Source: Neglectibacter sp. X58
GTDB taxonomy: Bacteria; Bacillota; Clostridia; Oscillospirales; Acutalibacteraceae
Reading direction: 5' to 3'
NCBI RefSeq assembly: GCF_009936035.1
Contig: NZ_QWEO01000009.1
Location: 1 to 64,000 of the forward strand
Length of the DNA stretch: 64,000 nt
Under the pieces are notes generated by a model. It had not been told where the DNA came from, searched no databases, and saw only the letters and a list, made by a program, of their open reading frames with translations. Numbering within the stretch: the stretch's first letter is position 1; each line of letters starts with the position of its first letter. Below are positions 33,359 to 41,090 of this stretch, in pieces. The position numbers and the translations under genes are program-made.

Positions 33359-34387
33359 ATGCTGCAGCAGGTTATGACCGCCCCCGGAAAAATCGAGTTC
33401 CGCGAAATCCCCACGCCAGAACCCCAGCCCGGGGAGGCCCTCATAAAAATCATGAAAATCGGCGTGTGCGGCTCCGACATCCACGTATACCACGGGGAGC
33501 ACCCCTTCACAAGCTATCCCGTCACCCAGGGCCACGAGGTTTCCGGCCTGGTGGAAAAGCTGGGGGAGGGGGTGACAACCCTCACCGTAGGCCAGAAGGT
33601 CACCATCCAGCCCCAGGTGGTGTGCGGGGAATGCTATCCCTGCCGCCATGGGAAATATAACCTCTGCGAAAGCCTGAAGGTAATGGGCTTCCAGACCACA
33701 GGCGTGGCCTCTGAATATTTCGCTGTAGACGCGAAAAAGGTCACCCCCCTGCCGGAGGACATGAGCCTGGACGAGGGCGCCATGATAGAGCCTTTGGCTG
33801 TGGCAGTCCACGCGGTGCGCCGGGCCGGGGACGTAACCGGGCAGGACATCTGCGTGCTGGGCGCCGGGCCTATCGGCATCCTGGTGGCCCAGGCCGCCAA
33901 GGGCATGGGCGCTAGGCGGGTGATGGTAACAGATGTAAGCAGCCTGCGCCTTGATAAGGCCAAAGAGTGCGGGGCCGACTTCTGCATCAACACAAAGGAG
34001 AAGGATTTCGGGGAAGCCCTTACAGAGTGCTTTGGCCCGGACAAGGCCGACGTGATTTACGACTGTGCCGGCAACAACATCACTATGGGACAGGCCATTG
34101 CCCACGCCCGCAAGGGCAGCACCATCATCCTGGTGGCGGTGTTTGCAGGGCAGGCCTCTGTGGACTTGGCAGTGCTCAACGATCACGAGCTGGATTTAAA
34201 CACCTCCATGATGTACCGCACAGAGGATTACGCCGCGGCCATTGAGCTGGTAAACCAGGGCAAGGTGTCCCTTGCGCCCTTAATCTCCAAGCATTTTGCC
34301 TTCAAGGATTACCTGGAGGCCTATAAGTTCATCGACGAGAACCGGGAATCTACCATGAAAGTCATTATCAACGTCCAGGCAACGTAA
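33359..34387 (+). CDS. Zinc-dependent medium-chain dehydrogenase
   Basis: A 342-residue MDR enzyme of the sorbitol/threonine dehydrogenase branch. Catalytic zinc ligands are in GVCGSDIHVYHG (Cys) and QGHEVSG (His, Glu). Structural zinc: CGECYPCRHGKYNLC. NAD-binding motif: VLGAGPIGILVAQ. ATG 33359 is eight bases after AAGGAG. It has its own promoter. It probably oxidises a polyol or sugar alcohol; the substrate cannot be read. Confidence 0.92.
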   Translation: MLQQVMTAPGKIEFREIPTPEPQPGEALIKIMKIGVCGSDIHVYHGEHPFTSYPVTQGHEVSGLVEKLGEGVTTLTVGQKVTIQPQVVCGECYPCRHGKYNLCESLKVMGFQTTGVASEYFAVDAKKVTPLPEDMSLDEGAMIEPLAVAVHAVRRAGDVTGQDICVLGAGPIGILVAQAAKGMGARRVMVTDVSSLRLDKAKECGADFCINTKEKDFGEALTECFGPDKADVIYDCAGNNITMGQAIAHARKGSTIILVAVFAGQASVDLAVLNDHELDLNTSMMYRTEDYAAAIELVNQGKVSLAPLISKHFAFKDYLEAYKFIDENRESTMKVIINVQAT

Positions 34388-34497
34388 CGTTGCATCTAAG
34401 ACGCGAGAAACGTGAGTGGGAACTTTCCGCTGCGGAATGATATTCCGCGCTTACGTGAGCCATCGCGTGTCCGGGGTACTCCCGATGGTGTAAATTG

Positions 34498-34586
34498 GTT
34501 TTTGGGTCATAACATTCCCAAAGGGAATGTTTGCCCTTCTTTGCAAAAAGGTTTGTGGGGTGTGGGGCGAAGCCCTACGGCCTTGA
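34498..34586 (+). repeat. Family B repeat, copy 5 (enlarged)
   Basis: GTTTTTGGGTCATAACATTCCC opens with a new CATTCCC/GGGAATG hairpin inside the element, then AAAAAGGTTTGTGGGGTGTGGGGC and the GGGGC/GCCCT stem. It ends GACCTTAGGAGG, giving the ribosome site of the YfhO gene. The ~110 bases before it hold no gene. Confidence 0.65.
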
Positions 34587-34603
34587 CCTTAGGAGGTAGT
34601 GTT

Positions 34604-37288
34604 TTGTTAAAGCGGCGGCAGGGAGAGAAAAACTACTATATACGGGCGTTTGTGCTGGGGCTGGGACTGTCGTTTCTGGTGTTCATCCCCTTCATGGCCA
34701 TAGACGGCGGGCGCTTCCTGTTTTACGGGGACTTCAACGTACAGCAGGTGCCTTTTTACCGTCTGGCCCACGACGCCATCCGATCCGGGCAGCTTGGCTG
34801 GAGCCAGCACACAGACCTGGGCGCAAACTTCATCGGATCCTATTCCTTCTACCTTTTAGGCAGCCCCTTCTTCTGGCTTACCATCCCCTTCCCCTCGGAG
34901 TGGATGCAGTACATGATGGGGCCGCTGCTCATCCTGAAGTTTGCCTGCGCCAGCCTCACCGGGTACATTTACCTGCACCGCTATACCAAAACCCCGGACA
35001 CAGCCCTCATCGGTTCCATCCTCTATGCCTTTTCCGGGTTTTCCATCTATAATATTTTCTTTAACCATTTCCACGAGGCCATTGTGTTCTTCCCCCTGCT
35101 GCTGGCAGCCCTGGACGAATACATGGCAACCCGCCGCCGGGGGCTTTTTGCCCTGGCGGTTGCGGCCTGCTGCTTTGTGAATTATTACTTTTTTGTGGGC
35201 CAGGTCACCTTCACCCTCATTTATTTCTTCCTGCGTATGCTGTGGGGGGACTGGCGGCTCTCCTTCCGGGACTTCCTCTTCCTGGCTTTGGAAGCTGTGC
35301 TGGGAGTGGGCATTTCCTGCGCTTTGCTTGTCCCCTCCATCCTGGCTGTGCTGCAAAACAGCCGCACAGGAAACATCATCAACGGCTGGAACGCGGTGCT
35401 CTATAACAAAAACCAGCGGTATCTCCACATTCTGGAGTGCTTCTTCTTCCCGCCGGATCTCCCCGCCCGGCCCAACTTCACCCCGGAGTCCGAGTCCCGC
35501 TGGGCCTCCCTGGGGGCCTGGCTGCCCCTCTTCAGCATGTCGGGGGTTATCGGCTGGCTCCAGCTAAGGCGGAAGCACTGGCTGAAAAAGCTTTTATGGA
35601 CGCTTTTCTTCATGGCATTGGTGCCAGGGCTGAATTCTGCCTTCCAGATGATGAACAGCGCCTACTATGCCCGGTGGTTCTACATGCTCACCTTGATGAT
35701 GGCCCTTGCCACTGTCATGTCCCTGGAGGAGGAGCGGGTGGACTGGAAGCGTTCCCTTGTCTGGACCCTCTCCATCACCCTGGGCATTACGGCTGTGGTG
35801 GGCTTCACGCCGGTTTCCGAAACTGTGGACGGGGAGCAGAGCGTCTCCTTTGGGCTTATGCAGTATCCCACCCGCTTCTGGAGCTATGCCGCCATTTCCC
35901 TCATCTCCCTGGCCGCCCTGTTCTATGTGTTCACCTTCCGGCGGGACAGCCGCCGATCCTTCCAGCGGGGGACTATATGGGCCGCGTCCATTGTCTCGGT
36001 GCTGTATTCCATTTTCTTTATTGCCCTGGGCAAAACCCAGTCGGACTACACCTGGGATCACCTCATCCCTTATTCCTTAAACGGCGGCGCCTCCATCGAC
36101 CTGCCGGATCTGCAGCAGTGCCGCTCAGACTTTTATGAGTCTGTGGACAACGCGGGCATGTTCTGGAAAGTCCCCACCATCCAGGCTTTCCACAGCGTGG
36201 TGCCCGGATCTGTCATGGAGTTTTACAGCTCTGTGGGGGTGCAGCGGGATGTGGCCTCCCGCCCGGAAACCAGCCACTACGGGGTGCGGGCGCTGACCTC
36301 TGTCCACTGGCTTTTCGACGACGACCACGACAGCGACTACTTTGCCGGGGAGGATTCCTCCGAACCCCTTATGCCCGGCTGGGCCTATTATGGCAACGCC
36401 AACGGCTTCGATATCTGGGAAAACCAGTATTACATCCCCATGGGCTTTTCCTATGACTACTATATCACCCGCAGCGAGTATGAAAAGCTCAGCAAGGGCA
36501 CAGACTCCACAGCAGGGGACAGGGAGCTTGCCATGCTGCGGGCAGTGGTGCTGGAGGACAAGGACGTGCAGGACTTTGAGGGGCTTCTCACCCACCTGCC
36601 CCCGGAAAACCGGGCCTTCAACCAAAGCCTCTATCCCCAGGACTGCCTGGACAGGGCGGCCTCTGCCTGCCAGTCCTTCCAGTATACCCGCACAGGCTTT
36701 TCCGCCACCCTGGATACGGACACCGAGGAGCTGGTGTTTTTCAGCGTGCCCTATGAACCGGGATGGTCTGCCCGGGTAAACGGCGAGCCGGCAAAAATCA
36801 CCAGGGTGAACGTGGGCTTTATGGCAGTGGTGGTGCCGGTGGGGGAACAGGTGCAGATCGAGTTTACCTACCGCACCCCCGGCCTGACAGCCGGCATACT
36901 GGGATCCCTGCTTTCCCTGGGCCTTCTGGCAGCTTACCTGGTTTTGGCCCGCCGCCTGAAGGAGAAGCCCCAGTCTCCGGCCCCCCGCTTTATGCGCCTG
37001 GAGCCTTTCTCCGAATATGAAAAGCGGCACAGGGCCACCTTCCTGCGGCCCGGAGCTATGATTCCCCATTTCCCCCGGCAGGCGGCCCTGCCCCCGGAGG
37101 ATCCGCAGCAGGAAGTCCAGCTTCCGGGCGCAGGGGAAAAAGACCCCGCCCCTGTGGAATATGCAGAGCGGGTAGACCTTGACACGCCGGAGGAAGCGCC
37201 TGAGGGGGAAATCCCCGGGGAGGAAGTCCCAGGGGTGGAAACCTCCGGGGAGGAAGCCCCGGAACAACAGGAGGAACCGAAGCTATGA
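34604..37288 (+). CDS. YfhO-family polytopic membrane protein
   Basis: An 894-residue GT-C-like membrane protein with about 13 spans. Family marks include FYGDFNVQQVPFYRLAHDAIR near the first extracellular loop, ANFIGSYSFYLLGSPFFW, YAFSGFSIYNIFFNHFHE and YARWFYMLTLMMALA. A large outer domain and a ~90-residue acidic, Glu/Pro-rich cytoplasmic tail follow. In Bacillus, YfhO works with CsbB to glycosylate lipoteichoic acid. TTG 34604 is seven bases after AGGAGG; a longer upstream frame reads through the family B repeat and is rejected. It overlaps the GT2 gene by four bases. Confidence 0.9.
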   Translation: MLKRRQGEKNYYIRAFVLGLGLSFLVFIPFMAIDGGRFLFYGDFNVQQVPFYRLAHDAIRSGQLGWSQHTDLGANFIGSYSFYLLGSPFFWLTIPFPSEWMQYMMGPLLILKFACASLTGYIYLHRYTKTPDTALIGSILYAFSGFSIYNIFFNHFHEAIVFFPLLLAALDEYMATRRRGLFALAVAACCFVNYYFFVGQVTFTLIYFFLRMLWGDWRLSFRDFLFLALEAVLGVGISCALLVPSILAVLQNSRTGNIINGWNAVLYNKNQRYLHILECFFFPPDLPARPNFTPESESRWASLGAWLPLFSMSGVIGWLQLRRKHWLKKLLWTLFFMALVPGLNSAFQMMNSAYYARWFYMLTLMMALATVMSLEEERVDWKRSLVWTLSITLGITAVVGFTPVSETVDGEQSVSFGLMQYPTRFWSYAAISLISLAALFYVFTFRRDSRRSFQRGTIWAASIVSVLYSIFFIALGKTQSDYTWDHLIPYSLNGGASIDLPDLQQCRSDFYESVDNAGMFWKVPTIQAFHSVVPGSVMEFYSSVGVQRDVASRPETSHYGVRALTSVHWLFDDDHDSDYFAGEDSSEPLMPGWAYYGNANGFDIWENQYYIPMGFSYDYYITRSEYEKLSKGTDSTAGDRELAMLRAVVLEDKDVQDFEGLLTHLPPENRAFNQSLYPQDCLDRAASACQSFQYTRTGFSATLDTDTEELVFFSVPYEPGWSARVNGEPAKITRVNVGFMAVVVPVGEQVQIEFTYRTPGLTAGILGSLLSLGLLAAYLVLARRLKEKPQSPAPRFMRLEPFSEYEKRHRATFLRPGAMIPHFPRQAALPPEDPQQEVQLPGAGEKDPAPVEYAERVDLDTPEEAPEGEIPGEEVPGVETSGEEAPEQQEEPKL

Positions 37289-38244
37289 ACCCAACTGTAT
37301 ATTTCGTCATCCCCTGCTATAACGAGCAGGAAGTGCTGGAAGAAACGGTCAAGCGCCTGACCGCCAAAATGGATTCTATGCGGGAGCGGGGCCTTGCAGG
37401 CGACAAGAGCCGCATCCTGCTGGTAAACGACGGCAGCAAGGACAAAACCTGGGAGATTATCACCCGGCTCCACGAGGAAAACGGCTATGTGGAGGGGGTA
37501 AAGCTTGCCCACAACCGGGGCCACCAGAACGCCTTGTTCTGCGGGCTGATGACGGCCATGCCCCTGTGCGACTGCGCCATCAGCCTGGACGCGGATTTGC
37601 AAGATGATGTGGACGCCCTGGACAAGTTTGTGGAAAAATTCCTGGAGGGCTGCGACGTGGTGTACGGGGTGCGCAACAAGCGGGACACAGACACCTGGTT
37701 CAAGCGCACCACAGCCGAGGGGTATTATAAGATTCTCCACCTGCTGGGAGTAGACGTGGTGTTTAACCATGCGGATTACCGCCTGATGAGCCGCCGGGCC
37801 TTGGAGGCCCTGTCGGAGTATAAGGAAGTAAACCTGTTCCTGCGGGGCATGGTGCCCCTTATCGGCTATAAGAGCGACTATGTGTATTACGACCGCCACG
37901 AGCGCTTTGCCGGGGAATCCAAATACCCCCTGAAAAAGATGATAGCCCTGGCCTTGGACGGCATCACCAGTTTCAGCGTGAAGCCCTTAAAGCTTATCTC
38001 AAACTTCGGCGTCATTGTGTCCATCCTCAGCGTGTTCGGCCTGCTGTATGCCCTCATCTCCTATTTTGCCGGCTGGGCCGTTTCCGGCTGGACTGCCATT
38101 GTCTGTTCCATCTGGCTTTTAGGGGGCCTGCAAATGCTGTGCCTGGGGGTAGTGGGCGGCTATGTGGGGAAAATCTACAGCGAGGTGAAAGCCCGGCCCC
38201 GTTACCGGGTGGAGGAATTTTTACAGCAGCCGCCGGAGGAATAA
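37285..38244 (+). CDS. Polyprenyl-phosphate glycosyltransferase, GT2 (CsbB/GtrB/DPM1 type)
   Basis: A 319-residue enzyme. The catalytic domain has FVIPCYNEQEVL, LLVNDGSKDKTWE, LAHNRGHQNAL, the metal-binding SLDADLQDD, and KRTTAEGYYKIL. Two C-terminal membrane helices lie around VSILSVFGLLYALIS and CSIWLLGGLQMLCLG. It would load a sugar on undecaprenyl phosphate for the YfhO protein encoded immediately upstream. The ATGA overlap shows coupling. Confidence 0.93.
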   Translation: MNPTVYFVIPCYNEQEVLEETVKRLTAKMDSMRERGLAGDKSRILLVNDGSKDKTWEIITRLHEENGYVEGVKLAHNRGHQNALFCGLMTAMPLCDCAISLDADLQDDVDALDKFVEKFLEGCDVVYGVRNKRDTDTWFKRTTAEGYYKILHLLGVDVVFNHADYRLMSRRALEALSEYKEVNLFLRGMVPLIGYKSDYVYYDRHERFAGESKYPLKKMIALALDGITSFSVKPLKLISNFGVIVSILSVFGLLYALISYFAGWAVSGWTAIVCSIWLLGGLQMLCLGVVGGYVGKIYSEVKARPRYRVEEFLQQPPEE

Positions 38245-38394
38245 ACCTCCCTTTATGGAAATTACAATTTTGTAACTAGATGACAAATCGTTTACAAAAC
38301 AACAGGTTTTTCCCAAGTTTTATCTGATTTTTATCATTATTCACACTCTGTTCACATTTTTTCTGTGGGAAAATCGTCAGAGGGAAGGAGCGGC

Positions 38395-39420
38395 ATGGGA
38401 AAAAAGAAATACGCCCTGATTGCTGGGGGCTTGGTGTGTCTGGCGCTTTTTGGGGCGCTTTACTACCTGCAAGGGGAAAGGGACAAGCCCTATACCTTGT
38501 CCACCTTTGCCATGGGTTCCTATATCCAACAGACCGTATACGGCAAAGGGGGAGAAGAAGCCGCCGCCCAGGCCGCCCAGGAGATTGGGGCGCTGGAAAA
38601 CCGCATCTCCTGGCGCAGGGAGCACAGCGACATCGCCCTCTTAAACGCTTCCGCCGGAAGCGGCCCTGTGCCCTTGGATCCCGCCACAGAAAGCCTTTTG
38701 GAAATGGCCCTGGAGGTGGGGGAAAAGAGCGGCGGCGCCTTTGACGTGACCATCGCCCCGGTAAGCCGCCTGTGGGATTTTGACGAAAATCCACGTCTGC
38801 CTGAAACAGGGGAGTTGGCAGCGGCCCGGGCATTGGTGGACTACAGGCAGCTTTCCCTCAGCCCCCAGGGGGCCTCTCTCCCTGAGGGCATGGCGGTTGA
38901 CCTGGGGGCGGCAGGAAAGGGCGCGGCCTGCGACAAGGCCCTGGCTGTGTACCGGGAGGCAGGGCTTGCAGGAGGCGTGGCCGCCGCCGGAGGCAGCGTG
39001 GGGCTTTACGGGAAAAAGCCTGACGGCTCCCTGTGGCAGGTGAGCGTGCGGGATCCCTGGGGCGCCGGCTCGGTAGGGGTGCTGGAGCTGGAGGAGGGCT
39101 TCGTGTCCACCTCGGGCAGCTATGAAAAAACCTTCCAGCAGGACGGCGTCACCTACCACCATCTGATAGACCCCAAAACCGGATATCCGGCGGAAAGCGG
39201 GCTGGTTTCCGTAACTGTGTGCAGCGGTTCCGGTGCTTTAAGCGACTGCCTTTCCACCGCCTGCTTTGTTTTGGGGGAAGAAAAGAGCCAGCCCCTTTTG
39301 GAAAGCTTTTCGGCCCAGGCCCTTTTCATCCATGAGGATGGCAGCATAGCCTGTACCCCTGGCCTGGAGGAAGCTTTTACACCCCACAGCCCCGGGGATT
39401 TGGCGGCAGACAAGCCCTGA
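38395..39420 (+). CDS. FAD:protein FMN transferase (ApbE family)
   Basis: A 341-residue envelope protein. After one N-terminal signal anchor (YALIAGGLVCLALFGALYY) come MGSYIQQTVYG, EIGALENRISWR, FDVTIAPVSRLWDF, MAVDLGAAGKGAACDKA and HHLIDPKTGYPAESG with the catalytic Asp. It attaches FMN to Thr in flavoproteins such as Rnf/Nqr subunits; no such target gene is in view. ATG 38395 follows AAGGAG. The 150 A/T-rich bases upstream probably hold its promoter. Confidence 0.92.
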   Translation: MGKKKYALIAGGLVCLALFGALYYLQGERDKPYTLSTFAMGSYIQQTVYGKGGEEAAAQAAQEIGALENRISWRREHSDIALLNASAGSGPVPLDPATESLLEMALEVGEKSGGAFDVTIAPVSRLWDFDENPRLPETGELAAARALVDYRQLSLSPQGASLPEGMAVDLGAAGKGAACDKALAVYREAGLAGGVAAAGGSVGLYGKKPDGSLWQVSVRDPWGAGSVGVLELEEGFVSTSGSYEKTFQQDGVTYHHLIDPKTGYPAESGLVSVTVCSGSGALSDCLSTACFVLGEEKSQPLLESFSAQALFIHEDGSIACTPGLEEAFTPHSPGDLAADKP

Positions 39421-39445
39421 AAGCTTGCGGGAAAAGGAGGCAGGC

Positions 39446-40174
39446 ATGGCAAGGTTTTTTATCACAGATACCCCTTCCAGCCCATACTTTTTAGGCGGCG
39501 GGGAGGGCCTTCACGGGGCGAAGGCTTTGCGCCTGCGGCCTGGGGAGGAAGTTACCCTGTGCGACGGGGCAGGGACGGATTATCCCGGCGTGGTGGAGCG
39601 GGTGGAAAAAGACGGCCTGTGGCTGCAGGTGGGCGAAGGCGCGGCAAACCGGGCAGAGCCTTCTGTGCAGATAACGGTGTGCCAGTGCCTTCCCAAAGGG
39701 GACAAGCTGGACACGGTGGTGCAAAAGGCAGTGGAACTGGGGGCCTGTGGCCTTTGGCAGGTGGAAAGCGCCCGGTGCGTGGTCAGGCTGGACAGGAAGC
39801 AGGCGGAAAAAAAGACCGCCCGGCTTCGGCGCATTGCCCTGGAGGCCGCCAAGCAGAGCGGCAGGGGCATAGTGCCCCGGGTGCGGGAGCCGGTACCCTT
39901 TGGGCAGGCCCTCCGGGAGGCGGCAGAAAAGGGGGACGTGCTCTTTTTTTATGAAAAGGGCAAACACAGCCTCAAAGAGGCCCTGGAGACGGCAGGGGAC
40001 AGGCTGTTCCTCTTTATCGGGCCAGAGGGGGGCTTTACCCCGGAGGAGGCGGCGCTGGCGGAAAGCATGGGCGCAAAGCCCTTGACATTGGGCAGGCGGA
40101 TTCTCCGCACAGAAACCGCCCCGCTGGCAGCTTTGGCGGCGATTTTGTACCAGCGGGGCGAAATGGAAGGGTAG
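39446..40174 (+). CDS. rsmE: 16S rRNA (uridine1498-N3)-methyltransferase
   Basis: A 242-residue SPOUT methyltransferase. N-terminal PUA-like part (ARFFITD, LRLRPGEEVTLCDG), then KGDKLDTVVQKAVELG, RIALEAAKQSGRGIVP and the SAM-binding knot IGPEGGFTPEE and LGRRILRTETAPLAALA. It methylates the decoding region of 16S rRNA. ATG 39446 is preceded by AAAAGGAGG. It is 25 bases after apbE and 10 bases before the SDR gene, so the three form an operon. Confidence 0.96.
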   Translation: MARFFITDTPSSPYFLGGGEGLHGAKALRLRPGEEVTLCDGAGTDYPGVVERVEKDGLWLQVGEGAANRAEPSVQITVCQCLPKGDKLDTVVQKAVELGACGLWQVESARCVVRLDRKQAEKKTARLRRIALEAAKQSGRGIVPRVREPVPFGQALREAAEKGDVLFFYEKGKHSLKEALETAGDRLFLFIGPEGGFTPEEAALAESMGAKPLTLGRRILRTETAPLAALAAILYQRGEMEG

Positions 40175-40183
40175 GGCAGCCAT

Positions 40184-40909
40184 ATGGGCGGACGGGCGAA
40201 AAACGTGTTGATCACCGGGGCTTCCGGGGGAATTGGCAGGGCCATGGCGGCGGCTTTCGCGGAAAAGAGCTACGGGGTGGCTATGGTGTGCCACAGCCAC
40301 CCAGAGCGGGCCAGGGATCTTGCGGAAAAGACCGGGGCCGCTGTGTTTTCCTGCGACGTTTCCCGGGAAGAGGAAGTAGAGCGCCTTTTCGCGGCGGCAG
40401 AGGAGGCTTTCGGGTGTATAGACGTGCTGGTGAACAGCGCCGGCATTTCCTGGCGGGGGCTTTTCACAGACATGTCCCTGGCAGAGTGGGAGCGTGTTTT
40501 CGCTGTGAACACCCGAGGGGTGTTTTTGTGTACCCGCCGGGCGCTGCCCCCCATGATTCGCCGGAAGCGCGGCTGTATTATCAATGTCAGTTCCATGTGG
40601 GGCCAGCAGGGGGCTTCCTGCGAGGCGGCCTATTCCGCTTCCAAGGCGGCGGTGATTGGACTCACCCAGGCCCTGGCCCAGGAGGAAGGGCCTTCCGGCA
40701 TCCGGGTAAACTGCATCTGCCCTGGGGTAATCGACACCCCTATGAACGGAATCCTTTCTCCGGCGGACATAGCCGTTCTGGCCCAGGACACCCCTTTGGG
40801 GCGCACTGGAACACCGGAGGAGGTGGCCCACGCGGCCCTGTTCCTGGCGGAAAACGAGTTTGTCACAGGGCAGGCCCTGGGCATAAACGGGGGATTCCTG
40901 CTCCGATGA
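40184..40909 (+). CDS. Short-chain dehydrogenase/reductase, FabG-like
   Basis: A 241-residue SDR. It has the cofactor motif TGASGGIGRA, LVNSAGIS, the catalytic Ser in INVSSMWG, YSASKAAVIGLTQ with Tyr and Lys, and ICPGVIDTPM. It is similar to the YmfI/FabG-like proteins of Firmicutes. It could be a 3-oxoacyl-ACP reductase, but it is outside a fatty-acid cluster. ATG 40184 has only a weak ribosome site (GGAAGGGTAGGG), so it may be coupled to rsmE. Confidence 0.9.
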   Translation: MGGRAKNVLITGASGGIGRAMAAAFAEKSYGVAMVCHSHPERARDLAEKTGAAVFSCDVSREEEVERLFAAAEEAFGCIDVLVNSAGISWRGLFTDMSLAEWERVFAVNTRGVFLCTRRALPPMIRRKRGCIINVSSMWGQQGASCEAAYSASKAAVIGLTQALAQEEGPSGIRVNCICPGVIDTPMNGILSPADIAVLAQDTPLGRTGTPEEVAHAALFLAENEFVTGQALGINGGFLLR

Positions 40910-40961
40910 GGGCGGGGGAATAGGGGCAGAGAGAAAAGCTGTGGGTTCCCTGCCTGTTTTC

Positions 40962-40990
40962 TTGTAATTTCCCGGCGCATATGATATAAT
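40962..40990 (+). promoter_or_regulatory. Promoter of the pseudokinase gene, -10 inside a family A repeat
   Basis: TTGTAA (40962-40967), 17-base spacer, TATAAT (40985-40990). The TATAAT forms the left arm of the family A palindrome. Confidence 0.75.
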
Positions 40991-41022
40991 AGCCACAAGC
41001 TGTTATACTTGTTTTTTGGCCG
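40978..41022 (-). repeat. Family A promoter-palindrome, copy 2
   Basis: ATATGATATAATAGC-CACAA-GCTGTTATACTTG, followed by GTTTTTTGGCCGC; this is the reverse complement layout of copy 1. Orientation places the -10 box toward the pseudokinase gene. The string at 40999-41015 recurs exactly at 8702-8718. Confidence 0.75.
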
Positions 41023-41090
41023 CAGCTTGGCGGCGTGTTATGGAAATAAGCCCAAGGGGGCTTTGAAGGCAAAGGGGGCTGGGAGGAAAC

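Noticed and set aside
34412-34603. N-terminal extension of the YfhO protein by 64 codons
   Set aside because: The extra stretch is encoded by the family B repeat and upstream non-coding bases; TTG 34604 has an ideal ribosome site and family-typical N-terminus.
37285-37899. Minus-strand frame spanning the end of the YfhO gene and the GT2 gene
   Set aside because: It runs antisense to two genes with clear motifs and an ATGA coupling; composition is not protein-like.
39491-40996. 501-codon minus-strand frame across rsmE and the SDR gene
   Set aside because: Both plus-strand genes have intact catalytic motifs and ribosome sites. The antisense product is Arg/Pro/His-rich with no recognisable domain.
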